A program made the translations under genes and the position numbers. A DNA stretch of 64,000 nt from assembly GCA_019635535.1 (NCBI GenBank), contig JAHBZH010000001.1, forward strand, positions 1 to 64,000, read 5' to 3'. Shown piece by piece: positions 7,813 to 17,173 of the stretch. How positions within the stretch are numbered: the first letter of the stretch is position 1; every line of letters begins with the position of its first letter. A model generated the notes under the pieces. The model saw nothing but the letters and a program-made list of their open reading frames with translations, was not told the origin of the DNA and made no database searches. This DNA comes from Sphingomonas sp. Its GTDB lineage: Bacteria; Pseudomonadota; Alphaproteobacteria; Sphingomonadales; Sphingomonadaceae.

Positions 7813-9084
7813 ATGACCGACGCCGTTCAGACCGACGATCCGGGCCCGCTTTTCGCTCCCCCCGATCGCATCGCCACGCTGGATATCCTGCGCGGCGTCG
7901 CCGTGATGGGCATCCTGGCGATGAACATCGTCGCCTTCGCCATGCCCTTCCAGGCCTATATGAACCCGCTCGCCTACGGGCTGGAGAGCCAGGCCGATCT
8001 CGCCTCCTGGCTGGTCAGCTTCATCCTGATCGACGGCAAGATGCGCGGCTTCTTCTCCTTCATGTTCGGCGCCTCGACCCTGCTGGTCATCGAAAGCGCG
8101 CAGGCGTCGGGCGGCTCGCCGGCGCGCGCCCATTATGCGCGGATGGGCTGGCTGCTCGTCTTCGGCCTGCTCCATTTCTACCTGATCTGGTTCGGCGACA
8201 TCCTCGCCGCCTACGCCTTGTGCGGCCTGATCCTCTATGCCTTCCGCAACCTGTCGGTGCGGGCGTTGGTGATCTGGGGCATCGTGCTGGTGATCCTGCA
8301 GATGCTGCTGATGGGCTTCGCTTCGTTCGGCATCGCGATGCTCGCCGCCGCCGCCGCGATGCCGGACGCGAGCGCGGAAACGCTCCGGTCGTGGCACGAT
8401 CTGCAGCGCGATTTCGGCGGCACCGAGGAAGCGATAGCGACCAGCCTCGCGCTCTATCAGGGCGGCTATGCGGGCATTGTCACAGAGCGGTTGACCAACA
8501 TGGCGGCCACGCCGTTCGTGAACACCCTGTTCTTCGGCCTCGAGACGCTGGGCTACATGGTCCTCGGCATGGCCGCATTCAAATCCGGGTTCTTCCGCGG
8601 CGCATGGGACGAGACTCGCTACCGCAAATGGGCCGTCACCGGCTTTGCCATCGGGCTGCCCGTCTATGCGCTGTTCGCCTGGGCTTTGCTCAGCGACGGC
8701 TTTTCGGTGCCGATGGTGTTCGCGATCTCGATGACCGCGACCGGCCTCGTCCGCCCGCTCATGGTAATGGCATTGGCCGCGCTGGTGATCCTGCTGACCC
8801 GCAAGGGCGGCGCGCTGACGGATCGCATCGCCGCCGCCGGCCGCGCCGCCTTCACCAATTATCTCGGCACGTCGATCCTGATGACGACGCTCTTCTACGG
8901 CTACGGCTTCGGCCTGTTCGGCCATCTCAGCCGGATCGAGCTGTGGATCCCGGTAATCGCGGTCTGGGCGCTGATGCTGCTCTGGTCGAAGCCCTGGCTC
9001 GATCGCTTCCGCTACGGCCCGTTCGAATGGCTGTGGCGCAGCCTGGCGCGCTGGCAGCTCCAGCCGATGCGCAAGGCTCAGTAG
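7813..9084 (+). CDS. DUF418 domain-containing membrane protein
   Basis: The product has 423 residues and eight or more predicted membrane segments. The N-terminal DRIATLDILRGVAVMGIL motif and the C-terminal block with GRAAFTNYLGTSIL, then PFEWLWRSL, identify the DUF418 family. These inner-membrane proteins are of unclear function and are sometimes linked to acyltransferase-3-like chemistry. The ATG is preceded by GGAGGGGGATGCCGA. The upstream chimera carries a second copy of this N-terminus, so there was probably once a tandem DUF418 pair. The last 7 bases overlap the end of the convergent gene on the other strand. Confidence 0.85.
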   Translation: MTDAVQTDDPGPLFAPPDRIATLDILRGVAVMGILAMNIVAFAMPFQAYMNPLAYGLESQADLASWLVSFILIDGKMRGFFSFMFGASTLLVIESAQASGGSPARAHYARMGWLLVFGLLHFYLIWFGDILAAYALCGLILYAFRNLSVRALVIWGIVLVILQMLLMGFASFGIAMLAAAAAMPDASAETLRSWHDLQRDFGGTEEAIATSLALYQGGYAGIVTERLTNMAATPFVNTLFFGLETLGYMVLGMAAFKSGFFRGAWDETRYRKWAVTGFAIGLPVYALFAWALLSDGFSVPMVFAISMTATGLVRPLMVMALAALVILLTRKGGALTDRIAAAGRAAFTNYLGTSILMTTLFYGYGFGLFGHLSRIELWIPVIAVWALMLLWSKPWLDRFRYGPFEWLWRSLARWQLQPMRKAQ

Positions 9085-9833
9085 ATGGCGGGGCCCGGCT
9101 CGGGCCGGCCGCGCCAGACGAGCAGGGCCTCGATCGGGGCGGCGCGAACGATCCGCGACACGTCGTTCTCGCGTCCGGCGTCGATTTCCGGCAGCGTATA
9201 GCCGTCCTGGGTGAAGCTGCGCCCGCGATAGCCGTGCCGGCGATCGCCCTCATAACGCACGCAGATCGTCTCGTCCTCGGTGGCGAGAATGGTCATGCGA
9301 AACAGCGCCGGCAGCAACTCGTCGTCTTCACCTTCCGGAGAATCGGGGATTTCGTAGAGAATCGCCTGGTCGAGATTGCTGTAGCAGGCCGCGTCCCGGC
9401 GCCGCTCGACCCGGGATCGGGCGGCGAAGACATAGCGTGCGGACAAGTGGACGAAATCGACCTGCCCGCCCGGCAGCAGCGCGGCTTCGCGGCCATAGGT
9501 GTCTGCGATCCGCCAGTGACGCGGGACATATTCGCCGATCGGCCGGTCGGTGAGGATGCTGACGCTGTCGTCGGCGACGGAACTGGTCAGGAAATAATAA
9601 TTGTCCGCGCCCATCGCGCGGAGGTCCGCATCGGGATCCACGCCGCCGACGTCCCAGCCTTCCACCCGTTCGCCCCGCCGCAGCATCAGCGCGCGCATTT
9701 CCGCGATCGCTGCCTGGAATTCCGCCAGCAGCTCCGCCTCGGTGGCCTCCTGCGCGACGACGGGCATGGCGACGACCGGCGCAATTACGAGCGCGGCGGC
9801 GAGAAGCAGGATGCGAAGACCGGGCATGGGCAT
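9078..9833 (-). CDS. Exported protein of unknown function
   Basis: The 251-residue product has a clear signal peptide (residues 1-28, cleavage after PVVAQ). The mature protein is acidic, with two cysteines (in AACYS and ETICVR) that could pair in the periplasm. No catalytic motif or known domain was recognised. It overlaps the end of the DUF418 gene by 7 bases in convergent orientation. The spacing of aromatic residues suggests a globular, mostly beta fold, but this is only an impression from the sequence. Confidence 0.6.
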   Translation of the reverse strand: MPMPGLRILLLAAALVIAPVVAMPVVAQEATEAELLAEFQAAIAEMRALMLRRGERVEGWDVGGVDPDADLRAMGADNYYFLTSSVADDSVSILTDRPIGEYVPRHWRIADTYGREAALLPGGQVDFVHLSARYVFAARSRVERRRDAACYSNLDQAILYEIPDSPEGEDDELLPALFRMTILATEDETICVRYEGDRRHGYRGRSFTQDGYTLPEIDAGRENDVSRIVRAAPIEALLVWRGRPEPGPAIY

Positions 9834-9876
9834 AGCTAGGCGGGTCGCGACGGGCGAGGCAAATGGAATCTGGGGC

Positions 9877-10356
9877 TCAGAGCCGACCGAAATCCTGATT
9901 GCTCGCCGCGCGCCCGAAGGGCCGGCGGCGCTGAGCGAGCGGGTTTGTCTCGCGCTCCAGCAACTCGATCGTGCGCAGATAGAGCGGCCGCAGCTTCGCC
10001 ACTTCGGGGACGATATGGTCTGGGAAGAGATGCGATTCGAGCGCGCGGCGCGCTGCCACCTCGATCTCCTCGGCGAGCATGCCCAGCTGTTCGGCGCCGA
10101 ACTGGCGCGCTTCGGACTTCATCGTATGCGCAGGCAGGACCAGCGCGGCGACATTGCGCTCGTGCATCGCCTCCTCGATCCGTCCGACGGCCTTTTCGCC
10201 GTCCTCGCGAAAATAGCTGAGGATGCGCACGAAATTGGCGCCAAGCTCGGCGCGCGTACGTTGAAATTCCGTCCAGACGACGAGCTGTGCGGCAGCGTTT
10301 TCCAACGCGGTAAGTCCTTCCTGGTCCAACCCCGCCGTGATTCTAGCGCGCGCCAA
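9877..10356 (-). CDS. Histidine phosphotransfer (Hpt) domain protein
   Basis: The product of about 159 residues contains one Hpt domain with the phospho-accepting histidine at H77 in the motif AHTMKSEARQFG. An ExE-rich helix pair follows, as in the four-helix Hpt bundle. Such proteins relay phosphate between response regulators in multistep phosphorelays; the partners are not in this window. The start is uncertain. The frame opens with TTG at 10356, which has no obvious ribosome-binding site, only 22 bases after the der stop, so translation may depend on der. A start a few codons further in is possible. It is the last gene of the yfgM-bamB-der group. Confidence 0.75.
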   Translation of the reverse strand: MARARITAGLDQEGLTALENAAAQLVVWTEFQRTRAELGANFVRILSYFREDGEKAVGRIEEAMHERNVAALVLPAHTMKSEARQFGAEQLGMLAEEIEVAARRALESHLFPDHIVPEVAKLRPLYLRTIELLERETNPLAQRRRPFGRAASNQDFGRL

Positions 10357-10378
10357 GTAAATATGCGGTTGATGAAAA

Positions 10379-11752
10379 TCAGTTTTTGAAACCGGCGCGG
10401 TCGAAGGGGTTGCGCGATGCGCGAACCTGGAGCCGTACCGGCACCGCGCCGAAGTCGAGCTCGCGGCGGATGCCGTTGACCAGGTAGCGCAGATAGGAAT
10501 CGGGAAGTTGATCGACCCGCGTGCCGAACAGCACGAAACTGGGCGGGCGGGTGTTCACCTGGGTGATGTACCTTAGCTTGATCCGCTTGCCGCCCGGCGC
10601 GGGTGGCGGATTCTTCTCCACCGCGCTCTCGAACCAGCGGTTGAGCTGACCGGTCGAAACGCGCCGCGACCAGACCTCCCGCACTTCGAACGCGGCAGTT
10701 AGCAGCTGGTCGATGCCCTTGCCGGTCTTGCCCGACACGGTGAGCAAGGGCACGCCGCGCGCCTGCGAAAGCCCCTCGTCGAGCGCCGCCTTGATGCCGT
10801 TGAACAAGGCGCTGGCATTTTCCGCTACGTCCCATTTGTTGATCGCGACGATCAGCGCGCGGCCTTCCTGCAGCACATTGTCGGCGATCCGCAAATCCTG
10901 TGCCTCGAGCCCCCGCGTTCCATCCAGCAACAGCACGACGACCTCGGCGAAATCGACCGCGCGCCGCGCATCGGCGACGGACAGCTTCTCCAGCTTGTCC
11001 TCGACCTTCGCCTTCTTGCGCATGCCGGCGGTGTCGATCAGACGGACGGGGCGTCTTACCCCTTCCCTGTCCGCCCAGTCCCAGTCGATCGCGATCGAAT
11101 CGCGGGTGATGCCGGCTTCCGGCCCGGTGATCAGCCGGTCCTGGCCCAGCATCCGGTTGATGAGAGTTGACTTGCCGGCATTGGGCCGTCCGACGATGGC
11201 GAGCTTCAGTGGTCCCTCGCCATCCTCTTCGTCCTCATCCGCGACCACGTCGCGCTCGACATGCGGGCGCAGCTGCTCGAACAGATCGACGACGCCCTCG
11301 CCATGCTCGGCGCTGATCGCGATCGGATCGCCCAGCCCCAGCGCATAGGCCTCAAACATGCCCGCCTCCGCGGCACGCCCCTCGGCCTTGTTGGCGGCGA
11401 GGATCACCGACGTCGATTCCGATCGCAGCCAGCGGGCGATTTCCTCATCCAGCGGTGTGACGCCGGCTCGCCCGTCGATCAGGAACAGTGCGGCATCCGC
11501 TTCGCGCACTGCGGCGATGGTCTGCGCGCGCATCCGCCCCGGCAGCGTTTCGGGGTCCTCGTCCTCATAACCGGCCGTGTCGATCACCCGGAATTCGAGA
11601 CCGAGCAAAGTGGCGTCGCCCTCGCGCCGGTCGCGGGTCACGCCCGGCCGGTCGTCGACGAGCGCAAGCTTCTTGCCAACCAGCCGGTTGAACAAGGTGG
11701 ACTTGCCGACGTTCGGACGTCCGACGATCGCGACGATGGGGAGTCTGGCCAT
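10379..11752 (-). CDS. der: Ribosome biogenesis GTPase Der (EngA)
   Basis: The 457-residue product has the two tandem GTPase domains unique to Der. The first P-loop is GRPNVGKS at residues 11-18 with DTAGYEDED as its G3 region. The second is GRPNAGKS near residue 185 with DTAGMRKK. NKxD motifs (AANKAE, INKWD) follow in each. The C-terminal KH-like domain includes the NPPP region. Der acts in maturation of the 50S subunit and is essential in most bacteria. Length matches the family (440-490). It lies 21 bases after bamB, the conserved order yfgM-bamB-der, and is very probably cotranscribed with it. Confidence 0.97.
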   Translation of the reverse strand: MARLPIVAIVGRPNVGKSTLFNRLVGKKLALVDDRPGVTRDRREGDATLLGLEFRVIDTAGYEDEDPETLPGRMRAQTIAAVREADAALFLIDGRAGVTPLDEEIARWLRSESTSVILAANKAEGRAAEAGMFEAYALGLGDPIAISAEHGEGVVDLFEQLRPHVERDVVADEDEEDGEGPLKLAIVGRPNAGKSTLINRMLGQDRLITGPEAGITRDSIAIDWDWADREGVRRPVRLIDTAGMRKKAKVEDKLEKLSVADARRAVDFAEVVVLLLDGTRGLEAQDLRIADNVLQEGRALIVAINKWDVAENASALFNGIKAALDEGLSQARGVPLLTVSGKTGKGIDQLLTAAFEVREVWSRRVSTGQLNRWFESAVEKNPPPAPGGKRIKLRYITQVNTRPPSFVLFGTRVDQLPDSYLRYLVNGIRRELDFGAVPVRLQVRASRNPFDRAGFKN

Positions 11753-11773
11753 AAGGCCAGCCGCCCTGCCCGC

Positions 11774-13153
11774 TTACCTCCAGGCGGTCAACCGCCCGCT
11801 GTCGTCCAGCAGGTAGAGCGTGTTGTTCGCCACCACCGGCGGGAGCGAGAAGCTGGTACGCGCATCGCTGATCGACAGGATCGATCCGTCGCGCGGCGAG
11901 ACATAGGCGATTTGCCCTTGCGAACTCACCAGCACGAGCCGGTTGCCGGCGAGGACCGGGCCCCGCCAGAAGATCGGATCCTGCCCCGGCCGCACCCGAA
12001 TCTGTCCGGTGGTGCGATCGGGACGCTCATCGCGCCGCTCCGGCCGGCGGAAAGCCGGAAGCTGCGCGATCCAGCGGATGCGGCCGGAGGCGCGGGCGAC
12101 GGCGATCAGCTGGGCGCGATCGGTGACCACGAACACCCACTCGCCTGCCACCCAGGGGGTCGAGATGCCGGCGATGTTGAGCTCCCAGGCGCGCTGGCCG
12201 GTGATGAGCTCCACGGCGACCATGCGACCGCCCTGCCCGACCGCGAAGACGCGGCCATTGTCGATCACGGGATCGGCGTCGATGTCGGAAAGCTGGCCGA
12301 CCTGGGTGGAAACGCCGGTACGGGCCAACGCATCCTGCCACACCACCTGGCCGTTCTCGTAGCGATAGGCGGTCAGCTCGCCGGACGAGAAGCCGGCGAC
12401 GACCGTGCTCTGCGCGAAAGCGGGCGCGGCGGTGCCGAACACCCCGGCCAGCTCGAACGAGGCCGCCCCGCTCCAGCGCGTCGCGCCGGTATCGGGATTG
12501 AGCGCGTAAAGCTGATTGTCCTGGCTGATCGCATAGATCGCATCGGCAGCGATGGTCGGCGCGCCGCGCAGCGGACCGCCGGGCTTGGTCAGCCAGACCA
12601 CTTCACCGTTGGCGGCGTTAAGCGCGGCGGCATCGCCCGCGCCGTTGGTCGCGTAGACGCGGCCATCTTCCGTCGATACGGCGACGCCGCCCCCGAACAG
12701 CGTTTCGCGCGGGCTGTTCTCGCCGCGCACCTGGCGCTCCCAGATCACGGCGCCGGTATCGGCGTTGAAGGCGCGCACCGTGGCCCGCGTGTCGATCGTA
12801 TAGACCCGCCCGCCGGCGACGACCGGTTCGGCGGCGAGGCGGGCGCGGTTGCTGCCGCCCTCGCCGATGCTGACGCTCCAGGCCTGGCTCGGCGAATCGC
12901 CCAGCGCGACGTGGATCATGACCTTCTCGGCATTGCCGCCGGGCTGCGGCCAGTCAGGATTGGCGACCGCCATCGGCACGGTGACCGGAATGTCGGCCAG
13001 CGCCGGATCGGCCTCCACCTGCCCTTCGCGGCCGAGCACCGGGATGCGCTCGCCGACCGTCGGCGTGACGGGGCCGCGAGAATTGCCGCGGTTCAGGACG
13101 TTGCAACCGGCGAGCAGGCTCAGCGCGGTCAGCGCGAAAACGATACGCTTCAT
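11774..13153 (-). CDS. bamB: Outer-membrane assembly lipoprotein BamB
   Basis: The 459-residue product is a PQQ-type beta-propeller lipoprotein. The signal peptide ends in LLAGC with the lipidated cysteine at residue 17. The rest has repeated blades with the motif YALNPDTGATRW and similar. BamB is a scaffold of the BAM complex that folds outer-membrane beta-barrel proteins, and sits on the periplasmic face of the outer membrane. Its start overlaps the yfgM stop by 4 bases (ATGA), showing translational coupling, and der follows. The frame is open far upstream inside yfgM, but the lipobox fixes the start at 13153. At 459 residues it is a little longer than the E. coli protein (392), as is usual in sphingomonads. 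Confidence 0.93.
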   Translation of the reverse strand: MKRIVFALTALSLLAGCNVLNRGNSRGPVTPTVGERIPVLGREGQVEADPALADIPVTVPMAVANPDWPQPGGNAEKVMIHVALGDSPSQAWSVSIGEGGSNRARLAAEPVVAGGRVYTIDTRATVRAFNADTGAVIWERQVRGENSPRETLFGGGVAVSTEDGRVYATNGAGDAAALNAANGEVVWLTKPGGPLRGAPTIAADAIYAISQDNQLYALNPDTGATRWSGAASFELAGVFGTAAPAFAQSTVVAGFSSGELTAYRYENGQVVWQDALARTGVSTQVGQLSDIDADPVIDNGRVFAVGQGGRMVAVELITGQRAWELNIAGISTPWVAGEWVFVVTDRAQLIAVARASGRIRWIAQLPAFRRPERRDERPDRTTGQIRVRPGQDPIFWRGPVLAGNRLVLVSSQGQIAYVSPRDGSILSISDARTSFSLPPVVANNTLYLLDDSGRLTAWR

Positions 13154-13899
13154 TCGGCAGATTCCCTGGCTGCGGGGGCGGCGGACGCCGCCTGATTCGC
13201 GCCCGCGTCCGCGCCGTCCGGCTCGTCGAGGGCATTGACGCCGAGCGACCCGGCCATCTGGATCGCACGGGTGCGGATCGACGGCGGAACGGCCTCGTCG
13301 CGGCCGATCTGGCCGAAAAGCTGGCCGGCAAGATCGGCGCGATTCATCTTGAGATGGGCGATGCCGACCAGCTCGCCGGCGCTGCCGAACCAGGGTTCGC
13401 CGGCACGGGCGAGCGGCCCGAGGCGTTGGATCACGGCCTGTGGCTGAAGCGTATCGAATTCGAGCGCGGTCTGCCGCACCAGGGCGGCGTTGCGATAGGT
13501 TTCGTCCAGCCCCTGATCCTCGGCGATGCTGCGCAACGTCGCGATCGCGGCCACATTGTTGTTGGCCTGCAATTCGGCATTTGCCCGCGCGAACAGGGCG
13601 GCGGCGCGATAGCCGGGGATGCGGCTCTCGGCGAGTTCGGCGATCTTGGGTTGTGCGTTGGCGGCACCGCCGCTTTCCAGTGCGTCGAGCGCTTCGAGCA
13701 GCGTCTCGCCCTGCGCGGAAGCGGCCTCCGCCTGGCGATGCTGCCACCACAGCCAGCCGCCGATCGAACCCAGCACGAGCACGACCGCAGCGATGATCGC
13801 CCATCCATAGCGCGCCACGAAAGTGTTTATCCGCTCCTTGCGCAGCTCCTCGTCGACTTCGCGCAGGAACACATCGCCATCGCTCGGCTTGATCGCCAA
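13150..13899 (-). CDS. yfgM: YfgM-like TPR membrane protein
   Basis: The 249-residue product has a cytoplasmic N-terminal region and a single membrane helix (about residues 31-50, AIIAAVVLVLGSIGGWLWW). A periplasmic tetratricopeptide-like domain of the YfgM/TPR_21 type follows, ending in an alanine-rich, disordered tail. In E. coli YfgM associates with the Sec translocon and PpiD and helps hand over periplasmic clients. Here it heads the yfgM-bamB-der operon, overlapping bamB by 4 bases. Function is inferred from family and gene order. Sequence conservation in this family is low. Confidence 0.85.
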   Translation of the reverse strand: MAIKPSDGDVFLREVDEELRKERINTFVARYGWAIIAAVVLVLGSIGGWLWWQHRQAEAASAQGETLLEALDALESGGAANAQPKIAELAESRIPGYRAAALFARANAELQANNNVAAIATLRSIAEDQGLDETYRNAALVRQTALEFDTLQPQAVIQRLGPLARAGEPWFGSAGELVGIAHLKMNRADLAGQLFGQIGRDEAVPPSIRTRAIQMAGSLGVNALDEPDGADAGANQAASAAPAARESAE

Positions 13900-14027
13900 T
13901 CTATATCTCCAAACTCATCGGGTGCCGTGCGGCGCCCGTCCCTTCCCACCTGAGCGGCGCCCGCCGGGCGCGCCGGCTGGCGCCCCCTGCCGCTCCTTAC
14001 CGATGCCGGGCGCGAAGGAAAAGACCC

Positions 14028-14882
14028 TCACTTGGGGCGGTAGATCTGCTCGTCGGTCGGAAAGGCCCGGCTTTTCACGTCCGCCGCATAGGCCTCCGCC
14101 GCCTTGCCGACCTCGGCGGCGAGATCGCCGAACCGCTTCACGAAGCGCGGCGTCCGCTCGAACAGGCCCAGCATGTCCTCGGTTACGAGGATCTGGCCGT
14201 CGCAGCGCGCCGAGGCGCCGATGCCGATCGTCGGGCAGGCGACCAGCGCCGTCGCCTCGTCCGCGATCTCTTCCATCACGCCTTCCAGAACCAGCGCGAA
14301 GCAGCCCGCATCGGCCACCGCCCGGGCGTCGGCGAGGATCTTCGCCTTCTCCGCATCGTCCCGGCCGCGCGCGCGATAGCCGCCCAGCGCGTTCACCGCC
14401 TGCGGGGTCAGCCCGACATGGCCGATCACCGGAATGCCGCGCTGCACCAGAAAGGCGATGGTCTCCGCCATCGCCTCGCCGCCTTCCAGCTTCACCGCCG
14501 CCGCGCCGGTCTCCTTGAGGACGCGCGCGGCATTGTCGAACGCCTGCGCCGGGCTCGCCTCGTAGGAGCCGAACGGCATATCGACCGCGACCAAAGCGTG
14601 CCACGAACCGCGCACCACCGCCGCGCCGTGCGCGCACATCATGTCGAGGCTGACCGGAATGGTGGACGGCAGGCCGTAGATCACCTGGCCCAGGCTGTCG
14701 CCGACCAGCAGCAAGTCGCAATGCGGATCGAGCAACTGCGCCATGCGCATCGTGTAGGCGGTGAGCGCGACGATCGGCTCGCCACCCTTGCGCGCCATGA
14801 TCGCCGGGGCGGTGAGCCGCTTCATCGGCGCCGGGCTCGGCGTCGCCCGGCTGGTCGCGGTGTCGATCGTGTAGGTGGACAT
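14028..14882 (-). CDS. panB: 3-methyl-2-oxobutanoate hydroxymethyltransferase (ketopantoate synthase)
   Basis: The 284-residue enzyme transfers a hydroxymethyl group from 5,10-methylene-tetrahydrofolate to 2-oxoisovalerate, the first committed step of pantothenate and CoA synthesis. Family motifs are evident: [27 protein letters not shown] (metal-binding aspartate), [10 protein letters not shown] and KLEGG, then GHVGLTPQ and the catalytic-glutamate region VLEGV. The start ATG at 14882 fits the family N-terminus after a short extension; upstream codons in the same frame are unrelated. panC and panD are not nearby. A panE-like reductase lies at 61-62 kb. The 128 bases between this gene and yfgM contain only GC-rich sequence. 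Confidence 0.96.
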   Translation of the reverse strand: MSTYTIDTATSRATPSPAPMKRLTAPAIMARKGGEPIVALTAYTMRMAQLLDPHCDLLLVGDSLGQVIYGLPSTIPVSLDMMCAHGAAVVRGSWHALVAVDMPFGSYEASPAQAFDNAARVLKETGAAAVKLEGGEAMAETIAFLVQRGIPVIGHVGLTPQAVNALGGYRARGRDDAEKAKILADARAVADAGCFALVLEGVMEEIADEATALVACPTIGIGASARCDGQILVTEDMLGLFERTPRFVKRFGDLAAEVGKAAEAYAADVKSRAFPTDEQIYRPK

Positions 14883-14917
14883 GGAGCGAAGGCTTAGCCG
14901 ATCCGCCCGGTCCCGCG

Positions 14918-15562
14918 CTAGCTGTAGAAGATGTGCGCGCCGATCCGCGTCGTGCGCGCCAGCCGCCGGCCCCAGGAGGGCGAGACGTAATGCGCGTGAT
15001 ACCAGAGCACGCCTTCGGAGAGCAGGCGCGGCTCGCCGATCTCGGCGATGCGCGCCACCGCGACGGCGCGGCGCCAGGCCGGCGAATTGCGATCGGCGCG
15101 CGGGATGACGCCGCCCCGGACGAAGGAGAATTGGGCGCGCTGGCGCACCACCGCGCAGATGCCGTCCGGATAGCGGCCGGAGCGGGTGCGGTTCAGCACC
15201 ACTTCGGCGACCGCGAGCTGCCCCTCCAGCGACTCGCCGCGCGCCTCGAAATAGACGGCGCTGGCCAGGCAATGCTGCTCGGCATTGGCGGTCTCGCCGG
15301 TCGCCTTGCGCTCGACCAGGGTGGAGAGCGGCGGCGGGGGCGGCGCGACCGGCACCGGGTCCGGCTCCGGCGCGGCTTCCGGCAGCGTCTCGTTGAGGCC
15401 CAGATCGCCCACCTCCGCCGGTGCCGCGGCATGGGTCAGCCAGGAGGTGGCGGGCGTCGGAATGCCGTCGCCCTGCCAGGCGCTGAGCGGGCCGTCCCAC
15501 AAGGTGGCCGCCGCAACGAAAGCGGCCGCGGCGAAGCCCGCGGCGCGAACCGTATGGAACAT
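14918..15562 (-). CDS. Exported cell-wall hydrolase, SleB/Hydrolase_2 family
   Basis: The 214-residue product has an N-terminal hydrophobic segment (residues 5-22) and a proline-rich linker (about 62-82). A C-terminal Hydrolase_2 domain follows, with the signature [14 protein letters not shown], then [21 protein letters not shown] and [11 protein letters not shown]. The glutamate in YFEARGE is the proposed catalytic residue of this family, which includes the spore-cortex lytic enzyme SleB. In non-sporulating alphaproteobacteria these enzymes probably remodel peptidoglycan in the periplasm. It lies 35 bases upstream of panB on the same strand, with no functional link evident. No good ribosome-binding site is seen before the ATG. 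Confidence 0.85.
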   Translation of the reverse strand: MFHTVRAAGFAAAAFVAAATLWDGPLSAWQGDGIPTPATSWLTHAAAPAEVGDLGLNETLPEAAPEPDPVPVAPPPPPLSTLVERKATGETANAEQHCLASAVYFEARGESLEGQLAVAEVVLNRTRSGRYPDGICAVVRQRAQFSFVRGGVIPRADRNSPAWRRAVAVARIAEIGEPRLLSEGVLWYHAHYVSPSWGRRLARTTRIGAHIFYS

Positions 15563-15780
15563 GAAGGAGACGTACCCAGTGCGGCGCCGCGATCCCGTCG
15601 GGCGCTCCCCGCGCCCGGTCCATCAACCTGCCGACTTGCTTGCGGCCGCCCGCGCTCATGCGCTTCGGCGGCCAAGCTCGTTGAACCGTTCCGGCCTCAT
15701 TGTGCAGCGCAGCGAAACGAATCAAGCTTTATGCTGCAATGCAGCGACGAATCGAGCCCCGGGCGGGACGAACCGCGCAA

Positions 15781-16299
15781 CTATTGCGCCGGCGCGTCTC
15801 CGGCGGAAAGCTGGTGCGGCACGCCGGAGACGAGCCGGACGAGATTGCTCGGCACCCAGCCGGCCGCGCACGGCCCTTCGTAATTGGCCCGCCGGCCGAT
15901 CGGCGCGGAGACGCCGCAGCGCTCCGCCGCGACCCCGCCCGAATCATAGACGATGCCGAACCAGCGCTGGTCGTGGCTGCGCGAGCAGATGAAGAATTCC
16001 GCGCCGGCCGGCAGCCGGTCGATCTCCTCGGCCGGATCGAACGGCGCCGGGCGCACCGGCACGTGATCCGCACCGGCGCGCTCGCGCGTCGCGCCGCGCG
16101 CGTTGCAGGCGGCGAAATTGGGGCCGAGTTCGCCGATCCGCACCGGCGTCACCATCCCGCCCTGCAGCGGATCCTCCGCCTCGGCGCGGACATATTCCGG
16201 CGTGGAGGAGCCCTGCCCTTCCGGCAGCGGCGCGCGCTCCCCGCCGCAGCCGGCGAGAAACAGCGCGAGGGAGCAGGCGAGGATGCGTTGAGCCGTCAT
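15781..16299 (-). CDS. Lipoprotein with SH3-like domain
   Basis: The 172-residue product has a lipoprotein signal peptide ending LFLAGC, with the lipidated cysteine at residue 18. GAGGATAAGGC upstream of the ATG supports the start. The mature part contains four further cysteines and a pattern (VRPAPFDPAEEID, AEFFICSRSHDQRWFGIVYD, GWVPSNLV) reminiscent of bacterial SH3-like domains, in which a basic loop and a GW..SxxL segment recur. Function is unknown. A role at the cell envelope is inferred from lipidation. The 218 bases between this gene and the SleB-like gene hold nothing recognisable. Confidence 0.65.
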   Translation of the reverse strand: MTAQRILACSLALFLAGCGGERAPLPEGQGSSTPEYVRAEAEDPLQGGMVTPVRIGELGPNFAACNARGATRERAGADHVPVRPAPFDPAEEIDRLPAGAEFFICSRSHDQRWFGIVYDSGGVAAERCGVSAPIGRRANYEGPCAAGWVPSNLVRLVSGVPHQLSAGDAPAQ

Positions 16300-16372
16300 G
16301 CCTTATCCTCTAGGCGGACAATGACGAGGCGGCAACTTTCGGCCCGCCGTCCGCGCGAGGGAGCCCCGATCC

Positions 16373-16777
16373 ATGGCCAAATGGCTGATGAAGTCCGAAC
16401 CGCACGTCTACAGCTGGGACGATCTGGTCCGCGACGGCGAGACGGACTGGGACGGCGTGCGCAACAATGCCGCGCGCCTGCATCTGCGCGCCATGGAGCC
16501 GGGCGACGAGGCCTTCTTCTACCACAGCAATGAAGACAAGGCCGCGATCGGCATCATGCGGATCGCCGGCGCGCAGAAGCCGGACGGCGAGGACGGCGCG
16601 TGGGTGAAGGTCCCCGTGACGCCGGTGCGCAAGCTCGCCCGCCCGGTGACGCTCGCCGAGATCAAGGCCGAGCCAGCACTGGCGAAGATGGAACTGGTCC
16701 GCCAATCGCGCCTCTCCGTCGCCCCGGTGCGCGAGGAGGAATGGGCGCGGGTGCTGGCGATGAGCGCCCGAGCGTAG
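16373..16777 (+). CDS. EVE domain-containing protein
   Basis: The 134-residue product is a single EVE domain (PUA-like fold). It begins with the characteristic KWLMKSEPHVYSWDDL and has GVRNNAARLHLRAM, then GDEAFFYHSN. EVE domains resemble YTH domains and are thought to read modified bases in RNA or DNA. Members occur as housekeeping proteins and also fused or adjacent to restriction systems. Here it is divergent from the lipoprotein gene. It lies about 400 bases before a methyltransferase-like and HNH endonuclease pair. Whether it belongs to that island is unproven, since EVE proteins of this size are common core genes in alphaproteobacteria. Confidence 0.93.
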   Translation: MAKWLMKSEPHVYSWDDLVRDGETDWDGVRNNAARLHLRAMEPGDEAFFYHSNEDKAAIGIMRIAGAQKPDGEDGAWVKVPVTPVRKLARPVTLAEIKAEPALAKMELVRQSRLSVAPVREEEWARVLAMSARA

Positions 16778-17173
16778 CGACGCCGGCCGCCCTGGCGCGG
16801 AAGTTGACGAACCTGACGCCCCGTGAGGAGGCATCGCCCCCTCGGCGATGCGGCGCCGCCGGGGCGCGCGGCGCACCGGGAGGCCGTGGCGGGACACCCG
16901 GATTTCGTTCCGGACTTGCCGAAGGGCGGCGTCTTTCCTGCGCATGATCTAGCCTCCTCAAGCCGGGGTGAACCGGCCAGCTTATGCCTTAAGGAGGGGG
17001 CTGTAGGAAAATAGTTTGTTTGCATTTTGTTCTTGCTCTCTGAGCCAAGCCCCTGACTGGACCCGCATCACACGAAGAATATTACCTGGTTTTCGTCCTG
17101 GTTTGTTTCTTTCCTGTTCTAGCTATGGGAGTTGATATGTAGTTCTCGACACGACTTCCGGGAGGGGACGAAA
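16778..17173. other. Intergenic region with repeat remnants
   Basis: No gene is supported over these 396 bases. The first part (16790-16960) is GC-rich and carries the inverted copy of the GTCAACTTC repeat. A minus-strand frame there starts at 16945 behind GAGGAGG but gives an arginine-rich sequence of no recognisable family. After about 16980 the composition becomes clearly AT-richer, marking the left edge of the accessory island. Confidence 0.5.
16800..16822 (-). repeat. Second copy of the GTCAACTTC-type interspersed repeat
   Basis: On the minus strand this reads GGGGCGTCAGGTTCGTCAACTT followed by C. It matches the element at 6635-6656 except for two bases in the first unit. It is located just after the EVE gene stop. 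Confidence 0.4.

Noticed and set aside
16310..16945. Minus-strand frame starting behind GAGGAGG at 16945
   Set aside because: Arg-rich sequence through repeat DNA and antisense to the EVE gene; no family resemblance.
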